A stretch of DNA of 64,000 nt from Cellulomonas sp. KH9 (GCF_900114185.1 NZ_FOSE01000006.1:1-64000), one strand, 5' to 3'. Positions 25,660 through 39,202 are shown, numbered from the stretch's first letter. The notes: generated by a model from the letters alone, not told the origin. Translations and numbers: made by a program.

Positions 25660-26318
25660 GTCCGCGCCGCCGCGACGAGGCGCAGCACGTCCTGCGCCGC
25701 ACCGGACACCACGGGCAGTCGCGCGAGCGAGACCAGGCGACCGACGACGGGCGCCGCCCCGTCGATGAGCGCGCGGGTGCGGCGGGAACCCTCCGAGTCG
25801 TCGTGCACCCAGAACACGGTGAGCCCCAGCTGCGCGAGCCACAGCAGCTCCGGCAGGTCGGCCCGCAGTGCCGCCGGCACACCGGACGACGCACCCTCGA
25901 CGACCTCGCGGAACAGCGCCCGGCTGCGCTGGGCCGTCCGAGCGGAGGCCGGCGAGAACGGGCTCGCGGGCGACCCGGGGCGGATCGCGACCCCGATGGA
26001 CTCGACGCCGAACTGCCGGTACGGCAGGAACGCGTCGATCCCCACGTGCCAGGTCGTCCGGAGCCGCGACGCGAGGTCACCACCGCCGGCGAGCAGCTCG
26101 CGCGCCCGCTCGTCCTGGGCGCGGACCACCTCGAGGTACAGCTCCTGCACCAGGTCCTCCTTGGACCCGAAGTGGTGGTAGGCGTTGCCCACGGCCACGC
26201 CCGCCTCCTGCGCGACCACGCGCATGGTCGTCGCGTCGTGCCCCCGCTCGCGGAAGAGGCGCAGGGCCGTCGACCGGATCAGCTCGCGGGTCTCGTCCGC
26301 GGTACGTCGCGGGCTCAC
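25656..26318 (-). CDS. TetR-family transcriptional regulator
   Basis: A 220-residue repressor. The helix-turn-helix is T-M-R-V-V-A-Q-E-A-G-V-A-V-G-N-A-Y-H-H-F (about 31-50), followed by G-S-K-E-D-L. The rest is a helical ligand domain that I cannot tie to an inducer. The GTG at 26318 gives the usual 10-15 residues before helix 1 but has a poor ribosome binding site, so the start is uncertain. It is first in an operon with the 4-TM protein. A double palindrome about 110 bases upstream suggests autoregulation. Confidence 0.85.
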   Translation of the reverse strand: MSPRRTADETRELIRSTALRLFRERGHDATTMRVVAQEAGVAVGNAYHHFGSKEDLVQELYLEVVRAQDERARELLAGGGDLASRLRTTWHVGIDAFLPYRQFGVESIGVAIRPGSPASPFSPASARTAQRSRALFREVVEGASSGVPAALRADLPELLWLAQLGLTVFWVHDDSEGSRRTRALIDGAAPVVGRLVSLARLPVVSGAAQDVLRLVAAART

Positions 26319-26427
26319 GCCGCGACCGCCGCGGGAGCGCCCGGCGCGACGTGGCGGGCCCGTCCGGCACCGCGGCCGTTCGTCGAGCCGGTGGGTCCGC
26401 CTGACCGGGTCCTGTCCATGGGACAAG

Positions 26428-26453
26428 TGAACACGTTCACCTGAACCCGTTCA
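26428..26453. promoter_or_regulatory. Double TetR-type operator
   Basis: TGAACACGTTCA (26428-26439) and TGAACCCGTTCA (26442-26453) are two copies of TGAAC-nn-GTTCA separated by 2 bases, so the centres are 14 bases apart. The first extends to GTGAAC-AC-GTTCAC. They lie between the nucS stop and the TetR start, the expected place for a self-regulated TetR promoter. Confidence 0.65.
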
Positions 26454-26457
26454 AGAA

Positions 26458-27153
26458 TCAGAAGAGGCGAGCGTCCACGTCGTCGACGCCCCGCATGGCG
26501 TCGTAGTCGAGCACCAGGCACGCGATGCCGCGGTCGGTGGCGAGCACCCGCGCCTGCGGCTTGATCTCCTGCGCGGCGAACACGCCCCGCACGGGCGAGA
26601 GGCGCGGGTCACGGTTGAGCAGCTCCAGGTACCGCGTCAGCTGCTCGACACCGTCGATGTCGCCGCGCCGCTTGATCTCCACGGCCACGCTCCCGCCGTC
26701 CGGCGCCTTCGCCAGGATGTCGACCGGCCCGATCGCCGTCGGGTACTCACGCCGCACCAGCGTGTGCCCGGACCCGAGCAACGCGATCTGGGCGGCCAGC
26801 AGCTCCTGCAGGTGCGCCTCGACGCCGTCCTTGACGAGCCCGGGGTCGACCCCCAGCTCGTGCGCCGAGTCGTGGTGCACCTCGTACAGGTCGATCACGA
26901 GCCGGTCGTCGGTCTTGGCGTGCTGCACCGTCCACACCTGCGTGACGCCGGCGGCGCGCTGCTCGTCGTCCGGCTCCCCCACCGCGAGGGAGCACGGCGG
27001 GCTCATCCAGTTCAGCGGCTTGTACGAGCCGCCGTCGGAGTGCAGCAGCACCGACCCGTCGGCCTTGACCACGACGAGCCGGCGCGCCCGGGGCAGGTGC
27101 GCCGACAGCCGCCCCGTGTACCGCGCCGCGCACTCGGCGACCACCAGACGCAT
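26458..27153 (-). CDS. nucS: Mismatch-specific endonuclease NucS
   Basis: A 231-residue enzyme that cuts both strands at mismatched bases and starts the MutS/MutL-independent mismatch repair of actinobacteria and archaea. The N-terminal DNA-binding half (1-110) has G-S-Y-K-P-L-N-W-M (42-50). The C-terminal PD-(D/E)XK nuclease shows Asp145, Glu159 and Lys161 (V-D-I-L-A-K ... V-E-I-K). The last residues, D-A-R-L-F (227-231), fit a beta-clamp binding motif. ATG 27153 has AAGGAG upstream. It lies downstream of the ATP synthase operon and the DUF2550 gene, as in many actinobacteria. Confidence 0.95.
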   Translation of the reverse strand: MRLVVAECAARYTGRLSAHLPRARRLVVVKADGSVLLHSDGGSYKPLNWMSPPCSLAVGEPDDEQRAAGVTQVWTVQHAKTDDRLVIDLYEVHHDSAHELGVDPGLVKDGVEAHLQELLAAQIALLGSGHTLVRREYPTAIGPVDILAKAPDGGSVAVEIKRRGDIDGVEQLTRYLELLNRDPRLSPVRGVFAAQEIKPQARVLATDRGIACLVLDYDAMRGVDDVDARLF

Positions 27154-27180
27154 GGACGCTCCTTCATGGCTTCGGGGGGA

Positions 27181-27627
27181 TCAGAACACCTTGCCGACCC
27201 GCGAGGGGGTGGCCTCCAGCCAGGACGTGAACCCGGCGTACGCGTCGGCCGACATCTGCAGCCGGACCTCCTGCAGCGCACCACCCGTGACCGGTGCGAC
27301 CTGGCACCGGGCCACCACCGCCGGCGGCTTGCCCGGGACGGGCGGCAGCACCGTGCGCTCGAGCACGACGATGCTGCCGCGCGACCACGTCCGGGCGGGA
27401 CGGGGCATGACGGACGCCCGCCGCCACCAGTAGAGGGTCACCGAGCCGTACTGCGCGACCCCACGGGCGGACGGGGTCCTGCCGTCGTGCGCCGCCTCGA
27501 GCAGGCGGCACGAGAACGACCCGACCCGACGCGACAGCGTCCGCGTGCGGGACAGCCACGCCACCCCGACGACGCCGGCGAGGAGCAGCAGCGCCGCCAC
27601 GACCGTGATCCACGCCGCACCGCTCAC
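27181..27627 (-). CDS. DUF2550 membrane-anchored protein
   Basis: A 148-residue protein with one N-terminal TM helix (about 5-25) and a basic domain of unknown function, matching the small protein encoded after atpC in most actinobacteria (Rv1312 in M. tuberculosis). GTG 27627 has GGAGG 8 bases upstream. It lies 30 bases after atpC, probably on the ATP synthase transcript. It is not an established ATP synthase subunit. Confidence 0.82.
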   Translation of the reverse strand: MSGAAWITVVAALLLLAGVVGVAWLSRTRTLSRRVGSFSCRLLEAAHDGRTPSARGVAQYGSVTLYWWRRASVMPRPARTWSRGSIVVLERTVLPPVPGKPPAVVARCQVAPVTGGALQEVRLQMSADAYAGFTSWLEATPSRVGKVF

Positions 27628-27657
27628 GCCGTGACCTCCACGCCGACGTCCGCCGCG

Positions 27658-27945
27658 TCAGTGCCCGGTCGGGGCGGTGCCGCCCGACCCGGAGACCGCG
27701 TCGACCACCACCGTCACCTGGTCCGAGTCGACGGACAGGAAGCCCCCGTCGACGTGCCACGACAGCGGCGCGCCGCCGCCGGCGGGCACCACCCGGACCG
27801 CGCCGGGCCGCAGCACCGACAGGATCGGCGTGTGCCCGGCGAGGATGCCGATGTCACCGTCGGCCGCGGGGGCCGACACCAGACGTGCGGCGCCGGACCA
27901 CACCTTGCCGTCCGCCGCCACGACGTCGACCTCGAGCTGAGCCAC
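27658..27945 (-). CDS. atpC: ATP synthase F1 subunit epsilon
   Basis: A 95-residue short form consisting of the N-terminal beta-sandwich only (V-D-V-V-A-A-D-G-K-V-W-S-G and G-I-L-A-G-H-T-P). The C-terminal two-helix hairpin that inhibits the motor in E. coli is missing, as is common in actinobacteria. It sits in the central stalk with gamma. GTG 27945 has AGGAGG upstream. Last gene of the eight-subunit operon. Confidence 0.93.
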   Translation of the reverse strand: MAQLEVDVVAADGKVWSGAARLVSAPAADGDIGILAGHTPILSVLRPGAVRVVPAGGGAPLSWHVDGGFLSVDSDQVTVVVDAVSGSGGTAPTGH

Positions 27946-27991
27946 CGTGCTGCCTCCTGAGTCCTACGGTACGTCGTCTGTGCCCGCAGGC

Positions 27992-30446
<2,455 letters not shown>

Positions 30447-30448
30447 GC

Positions 30449-32077
30449 TCAGGCCCGCTTCTGGCGGACGATCTGCTCCTGCTCGACCTCGACGTCAGCG
30501 TCCTCCACGTCGCCGCCGACGAGCGGCGTGCCGTCGAACTTCAGGAAGCCCAGCCGGAACTCGTCGATCGCACCGGCCAGCGCCTGCTCCGTCGCGTCGT
30601 CGAGCTTGCCCGAGTCGGCGATGGTGGACAGGACGTCGGTGTTGCGACGCAGGTGGTCGAGCAGCTCGGTCTCGAACCGACGGACGTCCTCGATCGGGAC
30701 GTCGTCGAGCTTGCCCTTGGTGCCGGCCCAGATCGACGCGACCTGGTCCTCGACCGGGTACGGCGAGTACTGGCCCTGCTTGAGCAGCTCCATGAGGCGC
30801 GCACCACGCGTCAGCTGGGCGCGCGACGCCGCGTCGAGGTCGGACGCGAACATCGCGAACGCCTCGAGCGAGCGGTACTGCGCCAGGTCGAGCTTCAGCG
30901 TGCCGGAGACCTGCTTCATCGCCTTGACCTGCGCGGCACCACCGACGCGGGACACCGAGATGCCGACGTCGACGGCGGGGCGCTGGTCGGCGTTGAAGAG
31001 GTCCGACTGCAGGAAGATCTGGCCGTCGGTGATGGAGATGACGTTGGTCGGGATGTACGCCGAGACGTCGTTCGCCTTGGTCTCGATGACCGGCAGACCC
31101 GTCATCGAGCCCGCGCCGAGCTCGTCCGACAGCTTCGCACAACGCTCGAGCAGGCGGGAGTGCAGGTAGAAGACGTCACCGGGGTACGCCTCGCGGCCCG
31201 GCGGGCGGCGCAGCAGCAGCGACACGGCGCGGTACGCCTCGGCCTGCTTCGACAGGTCGTCGAACACGATGAGGACGTGCTTGCCCTGGTACATCCAGTG
31301 CTGGCCGATGGCCGAGCCGGTGTACGGGGCGAGGTACTTGAAGCCCGCCGGGTCGGACGCGGGGGCGGCGACGATCGTCGTGTACTCGAGCGCACCGGCC
31401 TCCTCGAGCGCGCTGCGCACCGAGGCGATGGTCGAGCCCTTCTGGCCGATCGCGACGTAGATGCAGCGGACCTGCTTGCTCGGGTCGCCCGTCTCCCAGT
31501 TGGCCTTCTGGTTGATGATCGTGTCGATCGCGATGGCCGTCTTGCCGGTCTGGCGGTCGCCGATGATCAGCTGACGCTGCCCGCGCCCGATCGGGATCAT
31601 CGAGTCGATCGCCTTGAGGCCGGTCTGCAGCGGCTCGTGCACCGACTTGCGCGCCATGACGCCGGGCGCCTGCAGCTCCAGGGCGCGGCGACCGTCGGTC
31701 GCGACCTCGCCCAGGCCGTCGATCGGCTGGCCGAGCGGGTCCACGACACGACCGAGGTACCCGTCGCCGACGGCGACCGAGAGCACCTCACCCGTGCGGC
31801 GGACCTCCTGGCCCTCCTCGATGCCGGTGAACTCGCCCAGGACGACGACGCCGATCTCGCGGACGTCGAGGTTGAGCGCCAGGCCGAGCGTGCCGTCCTC
31901 GAACTTCAGCAGCTCGTTGGCCATCGCGCCGGGCAGGCCCTCGACCTGCGCGATGCCGTCGCCGGCGAGCGCGACCCGGCCGACCTCCTCGGTCGCCGGT
32001 CCCTTCGGCTCGTAGGACTTCACGAAGCTGTCCAGCGCGGAGCGGATGTCCTCCGGCCGGATCGTCAGCTCAGCCAT
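30449..32077 (-). CDS. atpA: ATP synthase F1 subunit alpha
   Basis: A 542-residue non-catalytic nucleotide-binding subunit. Its P-loop is G-D-R-Q-T-G-K-T near 173-180. The C-terminus carries about 30 extra acidic residues ([11 protein letters not shown]), like the extended alpha tail of mycobacteria, where it restrains ATP hydrolysis. That role here is an inference. Confidence 0.98.
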   Translation of the reverse strand: MAELTIRPEDIRSALDSFVKSYEPKGPATEEVGRVALAGDGIAQVEGLPGAMANELLKFEDGTLGLALNLDVREIGVVVLGEFTGIEEGQEVRRTGEVLSVAVGDGYLGRVVDPLGQPIDGLGEVATDGRRALELQAPGVMARKSVHEPLQTGLKAIDSMIPIGRGQRQLIIGDRQTGKTAIAIDTIINQKANWETGDPSKQVRCIYVAIGQKGSTIASVRSALEEAGALEYTTIVAAPASDPAGFKYLAPYTGSAIGQHWMYQGKHVLIVFDDLSKQAEAYRAVSLLLRRPPGREAYPGDVFYLHSRLLERCAKLSDELGAGSMTGLPVIETKANDVSAYIPTNVISITDGQIFLQSDLFNADQRPAVDVGISVSRVGGAAQVKAMKQVSGTLKLDLAQYRSLEAFAMFASDLDAASRAQLTRGARLMELLKQGQYSPYPVEDQVASIWAGTKGKLDDVPIEDVRRFETELLDHLRRNTDVLSTIADSGKLDDATEQALAGAIDEFRLGFLKFDGTPLVGGDVEDADVEVEQEQIVRQKRA

Positions 32078-32146
32078 GGCGTTCTCCTCATCTGACGCAC
32101 GCGCCTCGCGCGTGCGGTGTGTCGTGGGCCGGTGCTCCGGCGTGGG

Positions 32147-32958
32147 TCAGCCGGCCAGCTGCCGGCGGGCGTCGGCGAGTCGGGAGAGGACGGTCGAGTC
32201 GATGACGTCGGGACCGGCCTGCACGCGCAGTCCGCCCACGACGTGGGGGTCGACGACGACGTTCACCTGGACGGGCCGCCCGAGCGCGCGCCCCAGCAGG
32301 GCGGCGAGACGGTCCGTCTGCGTCGGGGTGAGCGGTGCGGCCGCCACGACCGTGGCCACCTCGCGGCTGCGCAGCTCCGCGATCAGGTCACCGACGTGGT
32401 TGAGCGTGGTGACGAACCGGCGTCCGCGCGGCGCGACCGCGGCGCGGCGCGCCACCGCACGGGTGGTCGCGGTGCCCTGGTCGCCGAGGATCCGGTCGAC
32501 CAGCTCGCCGCGGGCCTGCGCGGGGTACGCGTCGTCGAGCAGGTAGCGACGCACCTCGCGCTGACCGGCCAGGGACCGGGTCAACCCGAACAGCTCGTCC
32601 TCCACCAGGCCCAGCGTGCCGTCCGCCTCCGCGGACGACAGCAGCGCCCGGAAGGCGATCCGCTCGGTCGCGCCCGCGAGGTCGGCGTCCGACGACCACC
32701 GGGACCGCACGAGCGCCTGGGCGATCTCGACGGTGCGGGGGTCCGCACCGTCGAGCACCCGCGCGACCAGCGCGCTCTTCGGGTCGCCCTCGACCGACGG
32801 GTCGGCGAGGGTGCGACGCAGCGAGCTCGACGAGTCGAGCGCGTCCACGAGGGCGAAGAGCTCCTCGCTGATCCTGCGTGCCTGACCGCCGGCGGCGCGG
32901 ACGACCGGCGTGAACCGGTTCTCCACCGCCTCCAGCGAGGCCCGACTGGTCCCGCGCA

Positions 32959-32959
<1 letters not shown>
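32147..32959 (-). CDS. atpH: ATP synthase F1 subunit delta
   Basis: A 270-residue peripheral-stalk subunit, longer than the 177 residues of E. coli, as usual in actinobacteria. The conserved C-terminal V-V-D-P-H-V-V-G-G-L-R-V is present. ATG 32959 overlaps the atpF stop by one base (TGATG). Confidence 0.94.
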
Positions 32960-33833
<874 letters not shown>

Positions 33834-33868
33834 TCACGTGCGGGACCACGCGCCCGCGGGGCGTGGTG

Positions 33869-34675
33869 TCAGTGCTCGTCCGAGATCGACAGGCTGATGT
33901 ACACAGCCGCCAGGACGACGAAGATGTAGGCCTGCAGCGCCGAGACGAACACCTCGAACAGGGTGATGGCGAAACCACCGAGCAGGCTCGGGACGGCGAA
34001 CAGGGTCATGCCCGACATGGAGCGGACGAAGTAGTCCGTGGCCGCGAAGCAGAGCACGAGCATGAGGTGGCCGGCGACCATGTTCGCCATGAGTCGGATG
34101 GCCAGCGTCACCGGTCGCAGGATGAAGACCGTGAGGAACTCCACCGGCGTCAGCAGGACGTAGAGGAACGGCGGGACACCCGGAGGGAACAGGCTGACCT
34201 TGAGGAAGCCGCCGAACCCGTGGGCCCGGATCCCCGCACCGAGGTACATGACGTACACCCACAGGGCGAGCATGATCGGCAGGCCGATCAGCGAGCTCCC
34301 GGCGATGTTCAGCCCGGGGATGATCCCCGTGATGTTGAACGCGAGGATCGCGAAGAACACCGTGGTCAGGAAGGCGACGTACTTGTGCGCCTTCTCCTTG
34401 CCGATGATGTCCTCGGCGACGTTGACGCGGACGAAGTCGAGCAGCAGCTCGATCACGTTCTGCCCGCGGCTCGGCACCAGCCGCGCCTTGCGGGCGGCGA
34501 CGATCATGATCGTCAGCAGAACGACCACGGCCACGACCCGCACCAGCTGCATCCTGTTGAACTCGAAGATCGTGCCTTCGAACAGGATGGCCGGGGGGAA
34601 GAAGTCCGCGATCGAGGGCGTGTGGAAGACGTTCTCGTCCGCGGCGAGCGGCAGGATCGTCGCGATGCTGGACAG
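33869..34675 (-). CDS. atpB: ATP synthase F0 subunit a
   Basis: A 268-residue proton-channel subunit with five or six TM helices. The essential arginine lies in R-P-V-T-L-A-I-R-L-M-A-N, and F-E-V-F-V-S-A-L-Q-A-Y-I-F is the last helix. The only start with a good ribosome binding site is an unusual CTG at 34675: AGGAGA (34681-34686) sits 5 bases before it. An in-frame ATG at 34771 would add 32 His/Arg/Pro-rich residues that look like translated leader. I therefore call the CTG, with moderate confidence for the exact start. Confidence 0.93.
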   Translation of the reverse strand: MSSIATILPLAADENVFHTPSIADFFPPAILFEGTIFEFNRMQLVRVVAVVVLLTIMIVAARKARLVPSRGQNVIELLLDFVRVNVAEDIIGKEKAHKYVAFLTTVFFAILAFNITGIIPGLNIAGSSLIGLPIMLALWVYVMYLGAGIRAHGFGGFLKVSLFPPGVPPFLYVLLTPVEFLTVFILRPVTLAIRLMANMVAGHLMLVLCFAATDYFVRSMSGMTLFAVPSLLGGFAITLFEVFVSALQAYIFVVLAAVYISLSISDEH

Positions 34676-34755
34676 GGCGGTCTCCTGTGGTCGTGATGGC
34701 CGGTGCCGCCTCGTCGCGGGCACACCAGCAGCACCTGGCCGTCGTGGATGGTGGA

Positions 34756-34761
34756 AGCCTA
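34756..34761 (-). promoter_or_regulatory. Possible -10 element before atpB
   Basis: On the minus strand TAGGCT reads at 34761-34756, in the 140-base gap between atpI and atpB. No matching -35 hexamer was found. It would give a leader of about 75 bases. Tentative. Confidence 0.3.
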
Positions 34762-34815
34762 ACCCATGCATGACCTAGGTCCGGCCTGCAGGGACGCTCG
34801 ATGTGGTGACGCAGG

Positions 34816-35262
34816 TCACCGTGCCGGGGCGTCGGGCTCCACGTAGGGAACACGGCCCGTCTGGACCGCCCGGAAGTCGAGCACGGCGGCCCCCACGACG
34901 CCCAGCGCCAGCACCGCGGCGAGCACACCGCGGGAGTAGAAGTCGTGGTCGCGCAGCAGCGCGAGGACGACCACCACGACGAGCACCTTGGCGAGCCAGG
35001 TGCCCATGACGACGGCCGCCATCGTGGCCGGCGGGGAGTGCAGCGTCCGCAGCATCGCGACGACCGTGGTCCCCGAGAACACCAGCGCGAGGCCGACGCC
35101 GATCAGCGCGCCCCACACGCCGGGCGTACCGGCCAGCAGCGCACCGGCACCCAGACCGACGACCGCGAGCCCGCCGAGCAGCAGGCCGGTGTCGCGCAGC
35201 GCACGGCGGAACACCGCCGCGGTCGGGTCCGACGGGGGTGTGGCGGAGTTGCTGGTCGTCAT
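34816..35262 (-). CDS. atpI: ATP synthase subunit I-like membrane protein
   Basis: A 148-residue protein with four predicted TM segments, placed directly before atpB, where AtpI (a c-ring assembly factor) is normally encoded. ATG 35262 overlaps the stop of the upstream glycosyltransferase gene (ATGA). AtpI proteins are poorly conserved, so the call rests on topology and position. Confidence 0.75.
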   Translation of the reverse strand: MTTSNSATPPSDPTAAVFRRALRDTGLLLGGLAVVGLGAGALLAGTPGVWGALIGVGLALVFSGTTVVAMLRTLHSPPATMAAVVMGTWLAKVLVVVVVLALLRDHDFYSRGVLAAVLALGVVGAAVLDFRAVQTGRVPYVEPDAPAR

Positions 35263-36371
35263 GGCTGGGCCTCCACGGGCTCCGGGGTGCGCCCGCGCAG
35301 CGGGCCGAGGGTCAGGGCCGTCGCCACCACCACGCCGACGCCGGTGGCGACGATCACGGTGGTGGTCGACAGGACGGCGAGGGCGGCGACGCCGAAGGCG
35401 AGCACGGCCGTCCAGATGTACATGATGAGCACCGCACGCCGGTGGCTGTGCCCCAGCGCCAGGAGCCGGTGGTGCAGGTGCAGGCGGTCGGGGTGGAACG
35501 GGCTCTTCCCCTTGAGGACGCGCCGCACGATCGCCAGTCCCATGTCGAGCAGCGGCAGCACCAGCACCGCGACGGGCAGCAGGATCGGCACGTAGGCCGG
35601 GAACTGCACGCGGTCGACCACCGCGGCGGGGTCGATCTGCCCCGTCACGACGATCGCGGCGGCGGCCATCACGAAGCCGAGCAGCATCGACCCCGAGTCG
35701 CCCATGAAGATGCGCGCCGGGTACAGGTTGTGAGGCAGGAAGCCGAGGCAGACGCCCACGAGGGCCGCGACCACCAGCGCCGCCAGGTTGGAGTAGTCGT
35801 CCCTGCTGGTGTCGACGGTCAGCAGGTACGCGTAGAGGAAGAAGGCCACGCCGCCGATCGCCAGCACACCCGCCGCGAGACCGTCCAGCCCGTCGACGAA
35901 GTTGACGGCGTTCATGGCGACGATCACGGAGACGACGGTGACGAAGAACGCCATGCGCGACGACCCGGTCAGCACCCCGCCGATCGGCAGCTGGTAGAGC
36001 AGGACGCCCTGCCAGGCGAGGAACCCGGCGGCCAGCACCTGGCCCATGAGCTTGGTCAGCCAGTCCAGGTCCCAGATGTCGTCGGCGACCCCCAGCGCGC
36101 ACACCAGGGCCGCGCCGCCGACGACCCCGAAGATCGGCCGGGGGTTGGCGTACACCGGTTCGAGGAACGGCAGCCGGGATCCCATCAGCAGCGCCACCAG
36201 CAGCCCGGCGAACATCGCCATGCCCCCCAGCCGCGGGGTGGGGATCGCGTGCACGTCACGGTCGCGCACCGCCGTGATCGCACCCCACCGCAGCGCGCAC
36301 CAGCGTGCGAGCGGCGTCGTGAGGTACGTGACCACGGCCGCGATGACCATGATGAGCAGGTAGACCCTCAC
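35259..36371 (-). CDS. wecA: Undecaprenyl-phosphate GlcNAc-1-phosphate transferase (WecA/TagO/Rfe type)
   Basis: A 370-residue polyprenyl-phosphate sugar-phosphate transferase with about ten TM segments. It should attach a GlcNAc-1-phosphate-type sugar to a lipid carrier, the first step of wall-polymer synthesis. The catalytic motifs are L-G-V-A-D-D (near 95), N-F-V-D-G-L-D-G, M-G-D-S-G-S and the late H-L-H-H-R-L-L. GTG 36371 overlaps the tsaC stop (GTGA). Its place between the tRNA-modification genes and the atp operon is conserved in actinobacteria. Confidence 0.9.
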   Translation of the reverse strand: MRVYLLIMVIAAVVTYLTTPLARWCALRWGAITAVRDRDVHAIPTPRLGGMAMFAGLLVALLMGSRLPFLEPVYANPRPIFGVVGGAALVCALGVADDIWDLDWLTKLMGQVLAAGFLAWQGVLLYQLPIGGVLTGSSRMAFFVTVVSVIVAMNAVNFVDGLDGLAAGVLAIGGVAFFLYAYLLTVDTSRDDYSNLAALVVAALVGVCLGFLPHNLYPARIFMGDSGSMLLGFVMAAAAIVVTGQIDPAAVVDRVQFPAYVPILLPVAVLVLPLLDMGLAIVRRVLKGKSPFHPDRLHLHHRLLALGHSHRRAVLIMYIWTAVLAFGVAALAVLSTTTVIVATGVGVVVATALTLGPLRGRTPEPVEAQP

Positions 36372-37099
36372 GGTGCGGGGGCCTCCGGGGCGGCGGTGGG
36401 ACCGTCCGTGCCGGTGGGACCGTCCGTGGCCGTGCCCGGGCGCTCGGGCGGCGGGGGTGCCATGACGGGGGCGACCGCGGCGAGCGTCGCGACGTCCAGC
36501 GCCCCGAGGCGCACGATGCGCAGCGCGTCACCGGTCGCGTCGACGATGGTGGACGCCACCCCGCCGGGGCTGGTGCCGCCGTCGAGGAACACGGGGACCT
36601 TGGCGCCCAGCTGGCGGTACGCCTCGGCCGCCGTGGTGGCGGCCGGGCGGCCGGTGAGGTTGGCGCTGGACACGGCCAGCGGTCCCGTGCGACGCAGCAG
36701 CGCGAGCGCGACCGGGTGGTCGGGCATCCGCAGCGCGACGGTGCCGTTGGTCTCCCCCAGGTCCCACGCCAGCGACGGCTGGGCGCGCAGGATCACGGTG
36801 AGGCCGCCGGGCCAGAACGCCTCGGCCAGCGCACGCACCCCGTCCGGCACGTCGGTGGCCAGGCCGTCGAGCGTCCGCACGTCGGGGATGAGGACCGGCG
36901 GGGGCATCTGGCGGCCGCGCCCCTTGGCGTCGAGCAGGGCCTGCACGGCGCGCGGCGCGAACGCGTCGGCGCCGATGCCGTAGACGGTGTCGGTGGGCAG
37001 GACGACCAGCTCACCGCGGCCGACGGCGTTGACCGCCTCGTCGATCGCGGGGCCCCAGGTCGCGGGGTCGGTCGCGTCCTTGATCCGGATGAGGCTCAC
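36368..37099 (-). CDS. tsaC: L-threonylcarbamoyladenylate synthase (YrdC/Sua5 family)
   Basis: A 243-residue enzyme making threonylcarbamoyl-AMP from threonine, bicarbonate and ATP for the t6A37 modification of ANN-decoding tRNAs. Signature segments are P-T-D-T-V-Y-G-I-G and S-S-A-N-L-T-G. The Sua5 C-terminal domain is absent; the last 35 residues are a Pro/Thr/Gly tail. GTG 37099 overlaps the prmC stop. Confidence 0.93.
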   Translation of the reverse strand: MSLIRIKDATDPATWGPAIDEAVNAVGRGELVVLPTDTVYGIGADAFAPRAVQALLDAKGRGRQMPPPVLIPDVRTLDGLATDVPDGVRALAEAFWPGGLTVILRAQPSLAWDLGETNGTVALRMPDHPVALALLRRTGPLAVSSANLTGRPAATTAAEAYRQLGAKVPVFLDGGTSPGGVASTIVDATGDALRIVRLGALDVATLAAVAPVMAPPPPERPGTATDGPTGTDGPTAAPEAPAP

Positions 37100-38052
37100 G
37101 CGGGCGAGTCTCCCACGACCGCGGGCCCGACCCGCCGTGCCACGAGCGTGCGCGGGCGCCCGGTGAGGTCGGCCACGGTCCGTACGTCCTCGAAGACCCC
37201 GGTGGCCTGCGCGGCGGCGCGCGCGGCGGGACCCTGCACCTCGGCGTGCTCCATGACGAGCAGGCCCCCCGGCGCGAGCAGCCGGGCCGCGGCCGCGACG
37301 ACCGCACGCGGCACGTCGAGGCCGTCGGACCCGCCGCCGTACAGGGCGAGGTCCGGGTCGTGGTCGCGCACCTCGGGGTCCAGCGGGACCGCGTCCGGCG
37401 GGATGTACGGCGGGTTCGACACCAGAACGTCCACGGCTCCGTCGTGCTCCGCCAGCAGCCCCGGGTCCCGCACGTCACCGGCCAGCACGCGCAGGTCGTC
37501 GGCGCCCGCGGCGCGGGCGTTGGCACCGGCGAGGGCGACCGCGTCGGCGGACAGGTCGACCGCGACCACGCGGGAAGCGGGGACCTCCGTCGCCACCGAC
37601 ACGGCGATCGCACCGGTCCCCGTGCACAGGTCCACGACGAGGGGCTGCCGGCCCTCGGCCGCCAGGGCCGCGGCCTCGTCGACGGCGAGCTGCGCGACCG
37701 TCTCGGTCTCGGGACGCGGCACGAAGACGCCGGGCGCGACCCGCAGCGTGACGTAGCGGAAGACCGTGCTGCCCACGATGTGCTGCAGCGGCTCGCGCCC
37801 GCGGCGGCGCTCGACCACGGCGGCGTAGTCGCGCGCGAACCCGGCCGGCAGCGGCGGGGGCAGCACCAGCTCGACGCGCGGCAGGCCGAGCACGTGGGCG
37901 GCCAGCGCCAGCGCGTCGTGCCGCGCGGACGGCACACCGGCCTCGGCGAGCACCGCCGTCGCGCCGTCGACGTACGCGCGCAGGCCGGGCGTCGCGTCGC
38001 GGGACGCGGCACCCTGCGGTGCTGCGTCGGCGCCCCGGGTCGCGCCCGTCAC
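37096..38052 (-). CDS. prmC: Peptide chain release factor glutamine methyltransferase
   Basis: A 318-residue SAM-dependent methyltransferase that N5-methylates the GGQ glutamine of release factors. The SAM loop is [10 protein letters not shown] and the catalytic N-P-P-Y occupies residues 213-216. GTG 38052 overlaps the stop of prfA, its substrate gene. Confidence 0.95.
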   Translation of the reverse strand: MTGATRGADAAPQGAASRDATPGLRAYVDGATAVLAEAGVPSARHDALALAAHVLGLPRVELVLPPPLPAGFARDYAAVVERRRGREPLQHIVGSTVFRYVTLRVAPGVFVPRPETETVAQLAVDEAAALAAEGRQPLVVDLCTGTGAIAVSVATEVPASRVVAVDLSADAVALAGANARAAGADDLRVLAGDVRDPGLLAEHDGAVDVLVSNPPYIPPDAVPLDPEVRDHDPDLALYGGGSDGLDVPRAVVAAAARLLAPGGLLVMEHAEVQGPAARAAAQATGVFEDVRTVADLTGRPRTLVARRVGPAVVGDSPA

Positions 38053-39140
38053 GCCGCTCCCCCGCCGGCCGCGGCCAGGCGGGCCGCCTCGTCGGCCTCG
38101 ACCGCCGAGGCGATCACCGCACCCAGGTCACCGTCCAGCACCTGGTCGAGGTTGTACGACTTGTAGCCGGTGCGGTGGTCCGCGATCCGGTTCTCCGGGA
38201 AGTTGTAGGTCCGGATCCGCTCCGAGCGGTCCACGGTGCGCACCTGCGAGCGGCGCGCCTCGCTCGCCGCCGCGGCCGCCTCCTCCTGACGGGCCGCGAG
38301 CAGCCGGGCCCGCAGCACCCGCAGCGCCTGCTCACGGTTCTGCAGCTGCGACTTCTCGTTCTGCATCGACACGACGATGCCCGTGGGCAGGTGGGTGATC
38401 CGCACCGCGGAGTCCGTGGTGTTGACGGACTGCCCGCCCGGCCCGGACGACCGGTAGACGTCGATGCGCAGGTCGTTCGGGTCGATGTCGACGTCGCCCT
38501 CGTCGTCGGCCTCGGGGAAGACCATGACGCCCGCGGCCGACGTGTGGATGCGGCCCTGGGACTCCGTGACGGGCACCCGCTGCACGCGGTGCACCCCGCC
38601 CTCGTACTTCAGGTGCGCCCAGACGCCGTCCTCCGGCGGGCCGGCGGTGCGGGCCTTGACCGCGACCTGCGCGTCCTTCACGCCGCCCAGGTCCGAGGGC
38701 GTGGCGTCGAGGACCTGCACGCTCCAGCCCTGCCGCTCGGCGTACCGGGTGTACATCCGCAGCAGGTCACCGGCGAACAGGGCGGACTCCTCGCCGCCCT
38801 CCCCCGCCTTGATCTCGAGGATGACGTCACGGCCGTCGTCGGGGTCCCGCGGGACCAGGACGCGGTGGAGCCGCTCCGCAGCCTCGTCGGCCGCCGCCTG
38901 CAGGGCGGGCACCTCGGTGGCGAACGCCGGGTCCTCGGCGGCCAGCTCGCCGGCCGCCTGGGCGTCGTCGGCCGCGGCGCGCCACTGGCGGTAGGCCTGC
39001 ACGACGCGCCCCAGCTCGGCGTACCGGCGTCCGAGCCGCCGGGCACGGGCGGCGTCGGCGTGCACGGCGGGGTCCGACAGGTCCCGCTCGATCTGGGCGT
39101 GCTCCGCGAGCATCGCCTCCACGGCGTCGAGCTGCTCCAC
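38049..39140 (-). CDS. prfA: Peptide chain release factor 1
   Basis: A 363-residue class I release factor for UAA and UAG. The GGQ peptidyl-tRNA hydrolysis motif is Gly235-Gly236-Gln237 in [12 protein letters not shown]. The codon-reading region is [14 protein letters not shown], an RF1-type P-x-T motif. GTG 39140 has GGGAAGG upstream. It is the first gene of the coupled chain prfA-prmC-tsaC-wecA-atpI. Confidence 0.96.
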   Translation of the reverse strand: MEQLDAVEAMLAEHAQIERDLSDPAVHADAARARRLGRRYAELGRVVQAYRQWRAAADDAQAAGELAAEDPAFATEVPALQAAADEAAERLHRVLVPRDPDDGRDVILEIKAGEGGEESALFAGDLLRMYTRYAERQGWSVQVLDATPSDLGGVKDAQVAVKARTAGPPEDGVWAHLKYEGGVHRVQRVPVTESQGRIHTSAAGVMVFPEADDEGDVDIDPNDLRIDVYRSSGPGGQSVNTTDSAVRITHLPTGIVVSMQNEKSQLQNREQALRVLRARLLAARQEEAAAAASEARRSQVRTVDRSERIRTYNFPENRIADHRTGYKSYNLDQVLDGDLGAVIASAVEADEAARLAAAGGGAA

Positions 39141-39202
39141 GTGCTGCCTTCCCACTGCGACCGGCCCCCGGCGCGCGCACCGGACGGGCGCGCGCAAAGC
39201 GA

